A stretch of 64,000 nucleotides of DNA from Telmatactis stephensoni (taxonomy: Eukaryota > Cnidaria > Anthozoa > Actiniaria > Isophelliidae): the NCBI GenBank assembly GCA_029948255.1, contig JALIZF010001402.1, positions 124,001-188,000 on the forward strand. The letters are read 5' to 3'. This document shows positions 10,321-23,107 of this stretch, piece by piece. Under the pieces are notes generated by a model. It did not search any database. It was not told the origin of the DNA and saw only the letters and a list, made by a program, of their open reading frames with translations. Both the position numbers and the translations under genes were made by a program. Positions within the stretch are counted from its first letter, which is position 1; every line of letters begins with the position of its first letter.

Positions 10321-12494
10321 TTTAAAAAAAGGCACCTGAAAGGGGCATGTATCTACTGCAGAAATGTCATAGAACTATTCATAATTGATATAACTTGACA
10401 CCTGTCACATCTTTTCTCAGACACGTCAAGGACACAAGAGAGAGAGAATCAGTCCAGAAACTATACCTGTCTACAATTTGATGCAAAAATACATTGACTC
10501 TGAAGGGGTGCAAGAGACATTAGGATGTTGTTCTTTCAAGTATTTCGTCCAAGCTATTTATGGAAGACTTAAACCTTCTGACATCTATGACTTTATGCAT
10601 GTGTATAACTGACTGTATAACTTTAGCACAAAAGACGAGTGAATTAGATGTACTTAGATGTACTTATAAACAATATTCTAAAATATATAATTTTTTGCTT
10701 CCTAACTCTTTTTTTTTTCAGAACCCAATCACGATTTTAAGTTGTTCAAATATGAAAGCTTTGATCGTTATATAAAACAACAAGACTGTATAAGTTTAGC
10801 ACAAAATATGAGTGAAGTAGATGTACTTAAAAGCAATATTTTTTTCATTTTCTCTTAATTCCTGTGTGAATCCTGTGTGATGCCTTTTGCAGCCTATATT
10901 TTTGGTGAAAAGGTCCTCGTACTCTGATCTATTTTTTTGATTATACATAATGAATCACATGTGCCACAATTATCTCTTAATGGACATACGGCAATGCAAT
11001 AAGAATTATTCATAATTGATATAACTCGACACCTGTCACATCTTTTCTCAGACACGTCAAGGACACAAGAGAGAGAGGATCGATTGGGGAACAATATTTT
11101 GTGTACCCTGTCTACAATTTGATGCAAAAATACACCAACTCTGAAGGGGTGCAAGAGACATTAGGATGTTGTTCATTCAAGTATTTCATCCAAGCTATTT
11201 ATGGAAAGCTTAAACCTTCTGACATCTATGACTTTATGCATGTCTCACGATTTAAAGTTGGTCGAATATGAAAGCTTTGATAAAACGACAGGACTGTATA
11301 ACTTTAGCACAAAAGATGAGTGAATTAGATGCACTTAAAAATAATATTCTAAAATATATAATTTTTTTCTTTCCTAACTCTTTTTTTTCAGAACCCAATC
11401 ATGATTTTAAGTTGTTCAAATATGAAAGCTTTGATCATTATATAAAACAACAAGACTGTTTAAGTTTAGCACAAAATATGAGTGAAGTAGATGTACTTAA
11501 AAGCAATATATATTTTTTTCATTTTCTCTTAATTCCTGTGTGAGTCCTGTAGCACAAAAGATGAGTTAAGTAGATGTACTTAAAAGCAATATTTTTTTTT
11601 TTCATTTTCTCTTAATTCCTGTGTGAGTCCTGTAGCACAAAAGATGAGTGAAGTAGATGTACTTAAAAACAAAATTTTAAAATATTTTTTCATTTTCTCT
11701 TAATTCCTGTGTGAATCCTGTGTGATGTCTTTTGCAGCTTCCATTTTTAGTGAAAAGGTCCTCGTACTCTCATCTATTTTTTTGTTTATACATAATGAAT
11801 CACATGTGCCACAATTATCTCTTAATGGACATACGGCAGTGCAATAAGAACTATTCATAATTGATATAACTTGACACCTGTCAAGTCTTTTCTCAGACAC
11901 GTCAAGGACACAAGAGAGAGAGGATTGATTGGGGAACAATATTTTGTGTATCCTGTCTACAAGTTGATGCAAAAATACACCAACTCTGAAGGGGTGCAAG
12001 AGACATTAGGATATTGTTCATTCAAGTATTTCATCCAAGCTATTTATGGAAGACTTAAACCTTCTGACATCTATGACTTTATGCATGTGCCTCACGATTT
12101 TAAGTTCGTCGAATATGAAAGCTTTGATAAAACGACAAGACTGTATAACTTTAGCACAAAAGATGAGTGAATTAGATGTACTTAAAAACAATATTCTAAA
12201 ATATATAATTTTTTTCTTTCCTAACTCTTTTTTTCAGAACCCAATCATGATTTTAAGTTGTTCAAATATCAAAGCTTTGATCGTTATATATAACAACAAG
12301 ACTGTATAACTTTAGCACAAAAGATGAGTGAATTAGATGTACTTAAAAACAATATTCTAAAATAGATATTTTTTTCCTTTCCTAACTCTTTTTTTTAGAA
12401 CCCAATCACGATTTTAAGTTGTTCAAATATGAAAGCTTTGATCGTTATATAAAACAACAAGACTGTATAAGTTTAGCACAAAATATGAGTCAAG

Positions 12495-12499
12495 TAGAT
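12495..12499. repeat. hAT target-site duplication, left
   Basis: TAGAT, repeated at 15,500-15,504 on the other side of the 3,000 bp element. Confidence 0.8.
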
Positions 12500-15499
12500 C
12501 AGGGGTGGATCCAGACTAGTGCCACTAGTTCCATGGAACTAGTCAAACTTTGTAAAAAATAAAAGAATTCATTGATGAACATTGAATCAAAATCTAAATT
12601 AACGTTTTAAACAGAATTTCTGTCATTTTGCTTGGAAAAACCCTTTCGGTTATTTCTTTGTCTCGATTTACCGTTTTCCGAGAATTTGGGCTTCCTGTGC
12701 CAGCAAAAATGTTTATTAGGGTAGGGACCCACCGTCAATATTGTGCTAAAAAGCATACTGTCACGTTTTAGCATAGTGCACTATTCAAACGTGTATCTGA
12801 TTGGTTGGCACCAGTGAGCTTTGTTTTTTGGCACTGATCAAAGTCGTTTCCTATTGGTTGCTGTGTATGTGGCACTAGTTGGCACTGATAGGAAATGCGA
12901 TCTAGCGTGACACGAATAATTTTCAAACAAAGGACGTTTTGTGTCATATACTGTCAGTACTGTCAGGATTATAAAACATGGCTTTGAATGTAAATCGCGG
13001 TGATCCAACTTGTAGAAAGGAGGATTGTTCTTCATTTGATTTAGGCGTTCTGTTAAGTATTCTTAAAGATTTATCAGACCAAAGAAAATACGAGTTAATC
13101 ACCAACGTGTGGAAACCGGACGACGCGTTTGTTTTCCCAAAGTCAAAGGAGGGCCGCAGAAATCGAAGATTCAATCCTGTTTGGCTGAAGAACTTTTCCT
13201 GGCTGGTTTATTCTAAGTATCTTGATGGGGCCTTCTGTCTTCCATGTGCTTTATTTGCAAATGAAAGTGGACGGAACTCTAACAAGCTGGACAAACTCGT
13301 GAAGTCCCCATTGACCTTTTGGACTACGGCCCGCGAGAGACTCTTAAGCCATTCAAACGGTAAATGTCAAACACATAATTTCTCTGTAATTGCTATGAAT
13401 AACTTTGTACAAACAATGAAACAAGAGGTAGTTCCTATCGATCAGCAGCTGAATACTTTATTACAGCAACAATAGCCAAGAATAGAGAAATTATTGGCTC
13501 ATTATTCAAAACGATTATTTTTTGCGGTCGTAATAATATCCCCCTTCGCGGCCGACGAGACGACGATCCAACCAATGAAAGTCTTCAAGGTAACTTTCAA
13601 GCATTGCTTTATTTCCGTATCGACAGTGGAGATCAAGTTTTACAAAACCATCTTGAGAATTCATCACGTAATGCAACGTACATCTCAAAAACTATCCAGA
13701 ACGAGATGATTACAACGGTTGGCAAATATATTCTCGATGGTCTTTCGCGTGAAATTAGAGAGAGCAAGTATTTCTCCATACTTGCAGACGAGGCTGCTGA
13801 TATATCGAATAAAGAAAATCTGTCAATTGCCTTACGATTTGTAGATAAAAACAAGAAAATAAGAGAAGAGTTCGTGGGCTTTTATTTATGAAGACGGTAC
13901 AAGTGGGCGTACAATCAAGGAAATGTTAGAAAGTGCCGTAACTGAATTAGGATTGTCTATGGACGATTGCCGCGGGCAATGCTATGATGAGGCTGGAAAC
14001 ATGGCTGGACGGCTAAATGGAGCTTCAAGCTTGATCACAGGTGAAAATGATAAAGCTGTTTATGTGCATTGTATGAGCCATCGACTTAACCTTTGTATAG
14101 CCGACTCTTGTTCACTACAACTTGTGAAAAACATGATGACATCTGTCAGAAAACTTTCAGAGTTCTTTAATAATTCACCTAAGCGCCAGCAACACCTAGT
14201 TGACAAAATCAAAGCACTGCTACCTGATAACAACCATCGTGTTTTGATTAATGTGTGCAGAACAAGATGGGTGGCTAGGATTGATGTATGGACCGCATTG
14301 TGGAAATGCTACTTCCTGTTGCCTCAGCACTAGAGGACATTACACTAAACAGGGGTGGCGATGGCAACTGGAACAATGACAGCAGGAATGATGCACAATC
14401 ATTATTGAATGCAATTTCTTTCACATTTATTGTGTCTATTGTTATTGTAAGACATATTCTTGATTTGACCCGGCCCCTTACTCTCAAATTACAAAGAAAA
14501 GAAATTGATTTGGTGAAAGCAAGAGAAGAAATATCTCTATTACAAAGTGCATTAAATGTTATGCAAACAGAAATTGATGCAAGGCATTATGATCTCTATC
14601 AAGAAGCTGTCCAACTAGCAGTCAGTATAGGAGTTCCGCCATCTATGCCTAGGGTGGTTCAAAGGCAAGTACATAGGCCAAATGCACCAGCTCCTACTCC
14701 TGAAGAGTATTATAAGTTTAATCTCACTAGACCTTTCCTTGATTACTGCTGTCAACATATTGATAGGCGTTTTCAAGAGGAGGTATATTGCTGTTACAAA
14801 GGGCTGTACATCACACCAGCTGTAATGCTTGATTTTGCTGCATCATGGAAGGGCAATGTCAGGGAATTCTGTGATCATTATAGAGCAGACCTGCCTAATG
14901 TTGGTGGTTTGGATGCAGAACTGGTTATGTGGGAACAACTCTGGATTAATGAACAAAACAGAAATGCTAACATTCCAGATAGAGTATCAGAGGCCTTGGC
15001 AGTTGTAGACCAGCAAGCCTTCTGTAACATCTACACAATATTACAACTTCTTGCCACTGTTCCAATTTCCTCTGCTACATGTGCGACTTGCCCTGATGTA
15101 TGTCCACAGAGACAAGCATATTAACTTAGATCAAGTGATTGAGCTGTTTGTCCAAATGCACCCTAGAAGAATGAGAATGGCTGACATTTTGCAAGGCAAC
15201 CCATAAGTACTATAAGTACTACTGTAAGTTGTTTTACATTGACCTTCTTTCCCCTTATTAATACACTAGGATTCACACAATAGTGTGACCATTGATTGTG
15301 CACTTTCATTGTTTTGGGATGGTTGGGTTTGAGGGTATGAATGATATTTTTATAACATTTTATTACCTGTTTATTGTGGACTTTTGAGTAAATTTTCTGA
15401 AAATGCGGGAAATGGCACTCAGAGAGCTCCTAGATTTGAAATTATTTAGGATTATCCCAGGGCTGGCACTAATCAGCTCAAATCCTGTATCCACCCCTG
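12500..15499 (+). mobile_element. Complete hAT-superfamily DNA transposon, 3.0 kb
   Basis: The ends are CAGGGGTGGAT... and ...ATCCACCCCTG, inverted repeats typical of hAT elements, flanked by the 5 bp duplication TAGAT. That fits the hAT5-like group with 5-6 bp duplications. The element encodes one decayed transposase. It is inserted within the third unit of the exon array, so it is younger than the array. Confidence 0.9.
12978..15206 (+). pseudogene. hAT transposase with TTF-type zinc finger and dimerisation domain
   Basis: Order: an N-terminal TTF-like zinc module (FNPVWLKNFSWLVYS, then FCLPCALFA), a DUF4371-like RNase-H region with ILADEAADISNKENLS (first Asp) and CYDEAGNMAG (second Asp), YVHCMSHRLNLCIAD, RTRWVAR, and the C-terminal hAT dimerisation part ending HINLDQVIELF. 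Such proteins cut and join hAT ends. Breaks: frameshifts near 13,473, 13,885, 14,300 and 15,090. With few stops and readable motifs throughout, this is a fairly recent loss. Confidence 0.85.
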
Positions 15500-16264
15500 T
15501 AGATGTACTTAAAAGCAATATTTTTTTTTCATTTTCTCTTAATTCCTGTGTGAGTCCTGTAGCACAAAAGATGAGAGAAGTAGATGTACTTAAAAACAAA
15601 ATTTTAAAATATTTTTTTCATTTTCTCTTAATTCCTGTGTGAATCCTGTGTGATGTCTTTTGCAGCTTCCATTTTTTGTGAAAAGGTCCTCGTACTCTCA
15701 TCTATTTTTTTGTTTATACATAATGAATCACATGTGCCACAATTATCTCTTAATGGACATACGGCAATGCAATAAGAACTATTCATAATTGATATAACTT
15801 GAAACCTGTCAAGTCTTTTCTCAGACACGTCAAGGACACAAGAGAGAGAGGATCGATCGGGGAACAATATCTTGTGTATCCTGCCTACAATTTGATGCAA
15901 CAATACCCCGACTCTGAAGGGGTTGAAGAGACATTAGGATGTTGTTCTTTCAAGTATTTCGTCCAAGCTATTTATGGAAGGCTTAAACCTTCTGACATCT
16001 ATGACTTACACGATGCACTTCTTTGGCAAGACGTTTTTATAGCCTTGACAATAATGGGTTTCTGATGGAGCAGAAATGATTGAAAAAGATCAATTTTACA
16101 ATGTGTCATTCTTAAAAGTTCTGAGGGACTGAGAGTTTTGTGTTGAATGATAGTCTTGAACAGTGATTTAACACAGTACATTGATTTGTTTTGAAATGTG
16201 ATACTTTGTATTTAATAAACGTTAATGTTTGTTGTTATTGTTTAGCTCATTGGACGTGAACCAG

Positions 16265-18936
16265 GCTCGGATTTTGGGTTCTGGGGAAGAACCTGCAAGT
16301 TAACAAAAACAGACAAGAAATTCCAGCTGAAAGCCAAAGGCACATCTTTGAGGAGTCGATGCTTGCCAAAGTAGATGTTACAATTAGTATTGCCTCTCTT
16401 GATGCTCAACATGAATCACTGACACAGTTATGTGGTGCCATGAAGCAACTGCTTTCTGAAAATTATATCCCAGCTCTGTTTGTGATGGGTGCCATGGCAA
16501 TGTCGTTGCACATGGAGCTGATCATCAATCATAGAAGAGCTTGCCCAGTGGTTATGGCTGTTGGGCCAACTAAATATGGAAAAACAACAGCATTTAACTG
16601 TGCCACATCAATAGTGGGCTCCAGAATATGGGGAACAGGAACAAGTAAGTTAAATGGGATATTCTCCTTTATACATGAAAAAGTTTCAAAGAGCAAATCC
16701 CATTGTCATAAAAAATAACTAAAATTAAATTATTTGTAATAAAAACTTTAGGCACACACATGAATGATTATGTCACTGAGTACATTCAAGGCCTTTTATG
16801 AAACTATAATCTCCATGTTTATGCCCAACAATACTTAATTGCATATTCTTGTATCCTTGACAATTTTTAAAAAATACACTTATCTCTTTATCACTGAGGT
16901 TTTTCTGTACCCGCTGTGATGGAACATGCAAATGGCAGTACCATGGGGTACTTGTCTGGATGATGTAAAAGATGATAGAATTTCTTGAACTACAGCTTCT
17001 TCCAAGACAAAAAGGAAATATCCTCCAACTGGAAGTGCGTAAATAATATGCCTCTATATACAGAGACCATGCAATCTACTTTTCACTTAAATATGAGAAC
17101 TTGTATTTAAATAATTAGGACATTGAGTCATGAATCTTTTTTTCAAATCTCAGAAACTCAAAAACTAGTCGAGAAGACGTGTCACCTGCATGCAGTGAGT
17201 ATATCAAATTGTACAATTAATTGATCTCAAAGTTTTCTAAACTTTAACTCTAAATAATGATGACCAGCAGGTTGAGGTTCCTCAAAGGTGTATAATAGCC
17301 TCATGGTCAGTGATTGCAGTTTACCTATATTCTTGTCCTTAAATCACAGTGTCCAGTGCATCAAGTAACGACATGAGTGATGCATCTCCACCTGTAAGGA
17401 GTTGTAAGTATTGCAATGCAGATCATGTTGAATATATAAAGATATGGTACATGCAGTGTACAGCTTGAAACCATTGCTAATTTATGATCTTTTCTTTTCT
17501 ACCCACACAAAATTCAAAAGTATGTCTTTGGTATGTAGAAGATATGTTTTTGGTAGGTAAGCATTTTCTTTGGTATGTGAGAGATATGTAGAGATTTTAT
17601 ATACCATAAACATACTATAACTTACATATCATTTACATACAGGTTTTGCTCTACATACCAATTACATACTATGTATTACATATCACATACATACCTAAAG
17701 CAACTCAACTCATTGTACATACCGTATACATATCAGGTTCATACCTGGTACCTATCTAAGTATTTTAGCAAATATGGAATACATACCATTTACATACCCA
17801 TATTAATTGCCATCATACAGTTTATGCTTAATTATTGTTATAGGCTTAAATGTTGAAAAAAGTTTTATTTCCATAATCATACAGTGTAAAAGTTGCACTG
17901 TTGAACCCATGTGAAATGCATATGAAAGTGGGAAGCATGTGAAAAGAAAACATGTGAATTTAACATGTGATCAAACATTGCAACATGTGAAATTCATGTG
18001 GAAGTTAAAAACATGAGAAACATAACTCATCTATCAAATGAGAGGGTCACTCAACGATGGTTTCTTCATCAGAGGATAAACTTAGTGAATGGCGTATTAC
18101 TTCTTTTCTAGACTTGGTTCTTTTACCATTTCATGCAGAACTTTCCCTTCAAGAAAAAAATAAGTATTGATCAATTAAGTGGTGAATTACTGTCAATACC
18201 CTAAACATAGTCTCAATGTAATAATCCAGGGTAGATAGAAACTAGCCACCCATGTAAATACAACGATGATATTTTTAAATCCATGGCACCTATCGTCCAA
18301 GTGGATTTTTCAGGTAGTTGATGATTGATTACCGACCCCCCAGTGCTGGATCTCAAAGGCATTTTAAGCCAGCCACGGTAGGGTATACATATTAGAGGGA
18401 GGTTGATACAAAGGTAGATATGCCTTCTTGTTTAAGTTTGCCAACAATCTGCACACTAAAATAATATTTCGTATTATTTTACAGAGTAATTGAAATGCTA
18501 CAAGACGATCACAACGAAAGAAGAGAAATAGAAGTACAGGAGTTAGAAGAGGTAGTTGTGGGTTTTTTTTGACGAAGGGAAAATCATGCGATTGGGTGGT
18601 ATGCTAGATTAGCAAAAGAAATGTTTCAGGCTGGGCTATACAGCTAACTCAATGTTAAGGTACTTTGCAGGCACAAAAAAATTTAAAAAGATAAAAGATG
18701 TATATAAATGCAAAAATAAACATACATTGTATTGTATTATTGTATTTTAACACCCAAACACCATTACATTGCTCCGTAACATAACTGAACATGATTATTA
18801 TGTTTTTACTTTCTAGGAGCTATCAAGAGAAAGACAATCCCACAAAGATGCCCAAAAATCAATTTGGATACTTTTATTTATTTTAATAATCATGATTATT
18901 ATCGCCATAATTATTGTGCTTTTAAGTTATTTGTAA
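16265..18936 (+). CDS. Six-exon gene 3' half: P-loop-like domain plus C-terminal membrane anchor
   Basis: Exons 16265-16644, 16996-17038, 17154-17194, 17350-17403, 18487-18551 and 18817-18936 join in frame, each bounded by AG acceptors and GT donors. The first exon holds VAVGPTKYGKTTA-like residues (AVGPTKYGKTT, a Walker-A look-alike) after a helical region with CPVVMAVG. The later small exons are Ser-rich and then form a charged coiled coil (EIEVQELEEELSRERQ). The last exon ends in a strongly hydrophobic helix (SIWILLFILIIMIII) just before the stop, a tail-anchor or single-pass topology. The family is not recognised; nucleotide binding is inferred from the P-loop. Upstream exons probably lie in the 10.4-16.0 kb array. 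The reading frame is intact. Confidence 0.65.
17515..17805. repeat. CATAC/GTATG word repeat within an intron
   Basis: The left part has GGTATGTAG-type words; from about 17,595 the same word appears in the other orientation (CATACC, ACATAC) some 15-20 times. This gives a foldback-like low-complexity element inside the intron between the fourth and fifth exons. Confidence 0.6.
17905..18020 (+). repeat. ACATGTGAA word repeat
   Basis: CATGTGAA-type words recur about eight times in 115 bp, directly after the CATAC block and mostly in one orientation. Confidence 0.55.
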
Positions 18937-19500
18937 TTTGAAAATTTACTGTATTGTACTATGTATTGTTATATTGATGTATTTCTGGAATTTCATTGAT
19001 TGTAAAAACTGATTACTGTCATACTCAAACTGTTGTCCTCAATATTCCAAATAATCATTGTAAATATATTTTTAGAGTCATTAAATGTATATATATTCTA
19101 TCGTCTATCACGACTGATTTTCTTTGAAAGGCACAATGAACATTAAGGACTGTTTCTCTCGCAGTCCTTGAATTGTTCAGTTATTGTTATGATGACTTTA
19201 ACAATTAGCTGGCTCGTAAACCTCTCAGTATAAACCAGATAACGTACATGCCAATGACTTTTCACAAAGACACAGTCTACCAAAAGCTTTTCAAACCAAA
19301 ATTAGAGAAAGTGAAAGCTTCTACCGTGGTTGTATACACATATACCCTAAAAGAATTTGCCAAATTTGTGAAAAATTGCATGTCGCCAGATAAAGAGGTA
19401 AAGAAGCATGTTTACTATTGTTACTTGAGTCTTCTGATTGACATGAATGCTTTGCTTTTCAGCTCTCTGTAGTTTGAAACGAAATCCTTTTTTTTGCAGT
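18937..19500 (+). other. 3' flank with one possible exon
   Basis: MPMTFHKDTVYQKLF begins at 19,248 and stays open to a GAG-GTAAAG donor at about 19,399, followed by repeat DNA. It could be an exon of an unknown gene; no domain is recognised. Confidence 0.25.
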
Positions 19501-20760
19501 TGATACAAAATCAAATGCAAAAAAATATTGCTCAACGAAAACATATAATAAAACTATACTATTGTATAGAACAATCAATGGGCAACATTTTTTGTCCCCT
19601 AAAGCAACTGCTGAAAACGCTTCCTTCATGTAGTTTTTGTGTAGTATTTTCTTCAAAATATACCCCTGTTTATCTCGCTAAAATGATCTACTCTCATGCT
19701 ATTCTATACATATCTAAATAGTACATGTATGCCTCAATACCTCACATGAAAATAATGTAGCTGACACAAATACTCTAGAAACCGTAATGCTCTAAACTTA
19801 GGACAAAACGCTTATATGTCAGATTCAAAATCAAACGCAAAAAAATATTGCTCAACAAAAACATATAATATTATCATACTATTGCATAGAACAATCAATG
19901 AGCAACATTTTTTGTCCCCTAAAGCAACCACTGAAAACGCTTCCTTCATATAGTTTTTGTGTAGTATTTTCTTCAAAATATACCCCTGTTTATCTTGCTA
20001 AAATGATCTACTCTCATGTTATTCTATACATATCTAAATAGTACATGTATGCATCAATACCTCACATGAAAATAATGTAGCTGACACAAATACTCTAGAA
20101 ACTGTAATGCTCTAAACTTAGGACAAAACGCTCATATGTCAGATTCAAAATCCAAGGCCAAAAAAAAATATTGCTCAACGAAAACATATAATATAACTAT
20201 ACTATTGTATAGAACAATCAATGAGCAACATTTTTTGTCCCCTAAAGTAACCGCTGAAAACGCTTCCTTCATATAGTTTTTGTGTAGTATTTTCTTCAAA
20301 ATATCCCCGTTTATCTCGCTAAAATGATCTACTCTCATGTTATTCTATACATATCTAAATAGTACATGTATGCATCAACACCTCACATGAAAATAATGTA
20401 GCTGACACAAATACTCTAGAAACTGTAATGCTCTAAACTTAGGACAAACAAGGCCAAAAAAAAATATTGCTCAACTTATATAACTATACTATTGTATAGA
20501 ACAATCCATGAGCAGCATTTTTTGTCCCCTAGAGCAACCGCTGAAAACGAGTCCTTCTTTATAGTTTTTGCGTCATATTTTTTTTCAAAATAAACCCCTA
20601 TTTATCTCGCTAAAATAATATCTTTTTATGTTATTCTCTACACAGTTCTAAGGTACTTTGATACATTAATATGCCATATGAAAATAACTAAGTAGCACAA
20701 ATACTCTTGCTATCCTGATGCTCCAAACTTAGCACAGAAAACTTGTGTCATATTCAGCAA
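19501..20760. repeat. Four-copy satellite, about 320 bp period
   Basis: AATATTGCTCAAC recurs near 19,525, 19,844, 20,167 and 20,463, with the surrounding unit (GGACAAAACGC, GCAACATTTTTTGTCCCCT, AGTACATGTATGC) conserved. The first three copies are near-identical; the fourth is diverged and shorter. Open frames in the repeat are not conserved between copies, so I treat it as non-coding. Confidence 0.85.
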
Positions 20761-22050
20761 GCTATATCTCTTTCAATATTTAACTAATGCTAACCCTACT
20801 TCACCAGCGTCCTCTACGTTTAACATACTAAATTTCATATGGGGAGAGTGACCCACGAATTCCTTAATCTAAACTAACCCTGAGATACTGAATCTCTAAG
20901 TATTGCCTGCATGGTTGTTCTATCATAATTTGCATGAATCTCAACCATATTTTCAAAGAACATGTCCAAAGGACCTATATCTGAAAGTTTGATGAGAAAC
21001 AGTCAATATTTTCCTATAGAAAATTGGGTGTAAATTGTCATCCGGAGCCAAGTTTGAACCCCCATAACTCCCTTAATATTTCTTTCTTTCTTTTGAATCC
21101 TTAGGTATAGGTCGAGCTACAAGAGTACTACAAAAATATGTATAGAAAAAATAGGAAAAATACTCAAAGATATTAAAAAAAATTGTGCAAAGTTCATATG
21201 TCAAAGTGCACATGCATCATGACCCTTAACCTGCACTTAGACCGTGCAACCTGCACTTAGACCCCAGAGTTAATTTACATGGTCTATGTGCAGGTCATTT
21301 GGTCCGATGTGCACGTGTGCAGTCTATGTGCACCTGCACGTCGACCATATCCATCCCCTATACAATGAACAACAAACCAATTTGGTGGCTCTCTGGCTAC
21401 CTGCACATGATAAAGAAACAACATAATTTTATTGTTTAACCTGATGCACAACTGGATATAAACAATTCCCAAATAAAACTAGATTAGTTGGTTGTTGTTA
21501 AATGAAGATTCGCCAAAATAAACTGGAAGCACATCAAAAATACAGGCAACCCAACACTTATTTCACAGTGTCATCCTACACCATCCCGTAAAACACTTAG
21601 GTCATGCCCCGATCATAATACCCCATCCTCACTCTCTGCTACTTTTAGCTTAGTGAACATGTATAAACCCACCACGAAGGAATTAGCCCTGAAAATGGGC
21701 CTAGTCCACAAATTGGCCTTGGTCTCCTATTATTTTCCATATTTACCGTCAACTTTCCCCATTATATCATTTATATTCTGCCTGGCCACGTGGCACGTCT
21801 CGTATCCAATTGTCCGAACACACGTTTTCTTTTATTTTTATCTTTTATTTTTTATTAATATTTTCATTTTCGAGATAAAATCCCTTCTATTCTTATGGAA
21901 GCTGGTTTCACTGGAGATTTTGACAAGTTTTAACTCTGGTTTGAGTCCTATCTACATAGCTCTCCTTGAAAAAACCTCCATCACTTACTGGGTGTCCGTT
22001 TGAGTGCCTTGCATGGATTTTTTCTTGGATTCCAACTTGTTCTCATCTTT
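20761..22050. other. No gene recognised; small hairpin near 21,225-21,300
   Basis: AACCTGCACTTAGACC (about 21,248) is roughly inverted in GGTCTATGTGCAGGT (about 21,281), with further GTGCAC-rich words to 21,345. A hydrophobic AT-rich frame at 21,653-22,003 has no recognisable domain and is probably spurious. Confidence 0.3.
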
Positions 22051-23107
22051 GGTACAAGTTGTGTCACACCCTCTATCAAGCAAAGTGTGACCTATATTTC
22101 TTTCTACATTGACAAAGCTAGAAGTGATGGTGAACTCTTTGGCCTGCCATTCAAGTCCAGCAACATTTCAGATGGCATAATGGAAACAGAGCACAAATAT
22201 GCCAAGGAGCGTATTTTCCTTTACAGTGGAGGAAGACATGGTGCCACTAGTTCAATTGTGTACCAAAAATTAATTCTATCACAGCTCTTTCACGAGCTCT
22301 ATTGCATAAGTGAGAGAGAAAATAGTAGTACTAGGTCAACAGAACCAAAGGTATCCTGGAAACGTAATCCGTCCACTTGAAGTTGTAACAGATCCACATA
22401 GTAGACATTTTTGGTTCAAACGTACACATCCATCAAACATATTTTCAGACGACTTTTAGAAGAGCGCTTACAATTATCCTCGTCAGATCAAGAAGAATAA
22501 AAGTAAGATATTTCTAATATATATGGAAGTTCTTCTTTCTCATTGTAATCTTTCTAAATTGAAAAACTCTCATTCCAGTTATATTGGAATCAAACGAAAA
22601 TACACGCCTGTCCCTGACAGTGACCAATCAGGAGATGACTGTGAAACTGAAGATGTGAATTCTGATGTGGATTCTTTGTCATACACTGAAGGTAAGTCAT
22701 ATACTGCAGTAGAGTAATGTAGGCTGTGCAATAACATGAAAAGGCCAATGCATTCTTTGTGCATTTTAGGAACACCTATGTTAACCACAAGCCTGAGCAC
22801 GAAAAGTGCTGAAGTAGTTTTGATGCTAGCATTTAATGAGGAAAAGTCTAAAGATGTCAAACTACAGGCACAAATTTTACCTGCTTGCAGACTGCTGAAA
22901 CTGTCAGGATATCGTGGAAAAAATACAGTCCAAATTTCAAAATTTCTTGCAAATGCTTTAATTGAAAAAGAATACATAATTTTAAATGATGCTGCTGATG
23001 TAAAAAAACTTGTTCAAAATGACATTCAACTGTCAAAAACCCTTGACATCTTGGATGACTTAGATGACTGGAAAACGATGCGTGAAAATGAGCGTAAAAA
23101 AATCTGA
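22051..23107 (+). CDS. Three host-type exons of an unknown gene
   Basis: An open segment ending in CCAAAG|GTATCC at 22,350 encodes SDGIMETEHKYAKERIFLYS. Exon 22579-22691 (acidic, DSDQSGDDCETEDVNSD) is bounded by CCAG and GGTAAGT. Exon 22770-23107 follows in frame and encodes a helical domain (SAEVVLMLAFNEEKSKDVKL, then QISKFLANALIEKEYI) ending in a stop. The last two exons join cleanly; the link to the first is less sure. A Penelope-like element begins at or just before the stop, so the natural end may have been replaced. The function is unknown. Confidence 0.5.

Larger units (their letters stand above)
10381..16060 (+). repeat. Tandem array of exon-bearing units (four units, one split by hAT)
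   Basis: Units starting with ATAATTGATATAACT(T/C)GA are found at about 10,381, 11,012, 11,857 and 15,785. Each carries an acceptor-preceded exon encoding RHVKDTRERG, then ETLG(C/Y)CSFKYF(I/V)QAIYG, then LKPSDIYD. Between them are smaller repeats containing HDFK-YESFD and a T-run followed by LAQxMSE-DVLK. Only the last unit continues as DLHDALLWQ; the earlier ones switch to MHVPHDFK-type sequence. The array lies immediately upstream of, and on the same strand as, the gene at 16,265, so these look like duplicated upstream exons of that gene. A short segment near 10,330 (GGCACCTGAAAGG) also matches 34,229. Confidence 0.7.

Noticed and set aside
19501..20760. CRISPR-like array
   Set aside because: The units are about 320 bp with no short repeat-spacer pattern, and the genome is eukaryotic.
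21653..22003. Hydrophobic 116-codon ORF as a membrane protein
   Set aside because: The hydrophobicity comes from T-rich sequence and there is no supporting structure.
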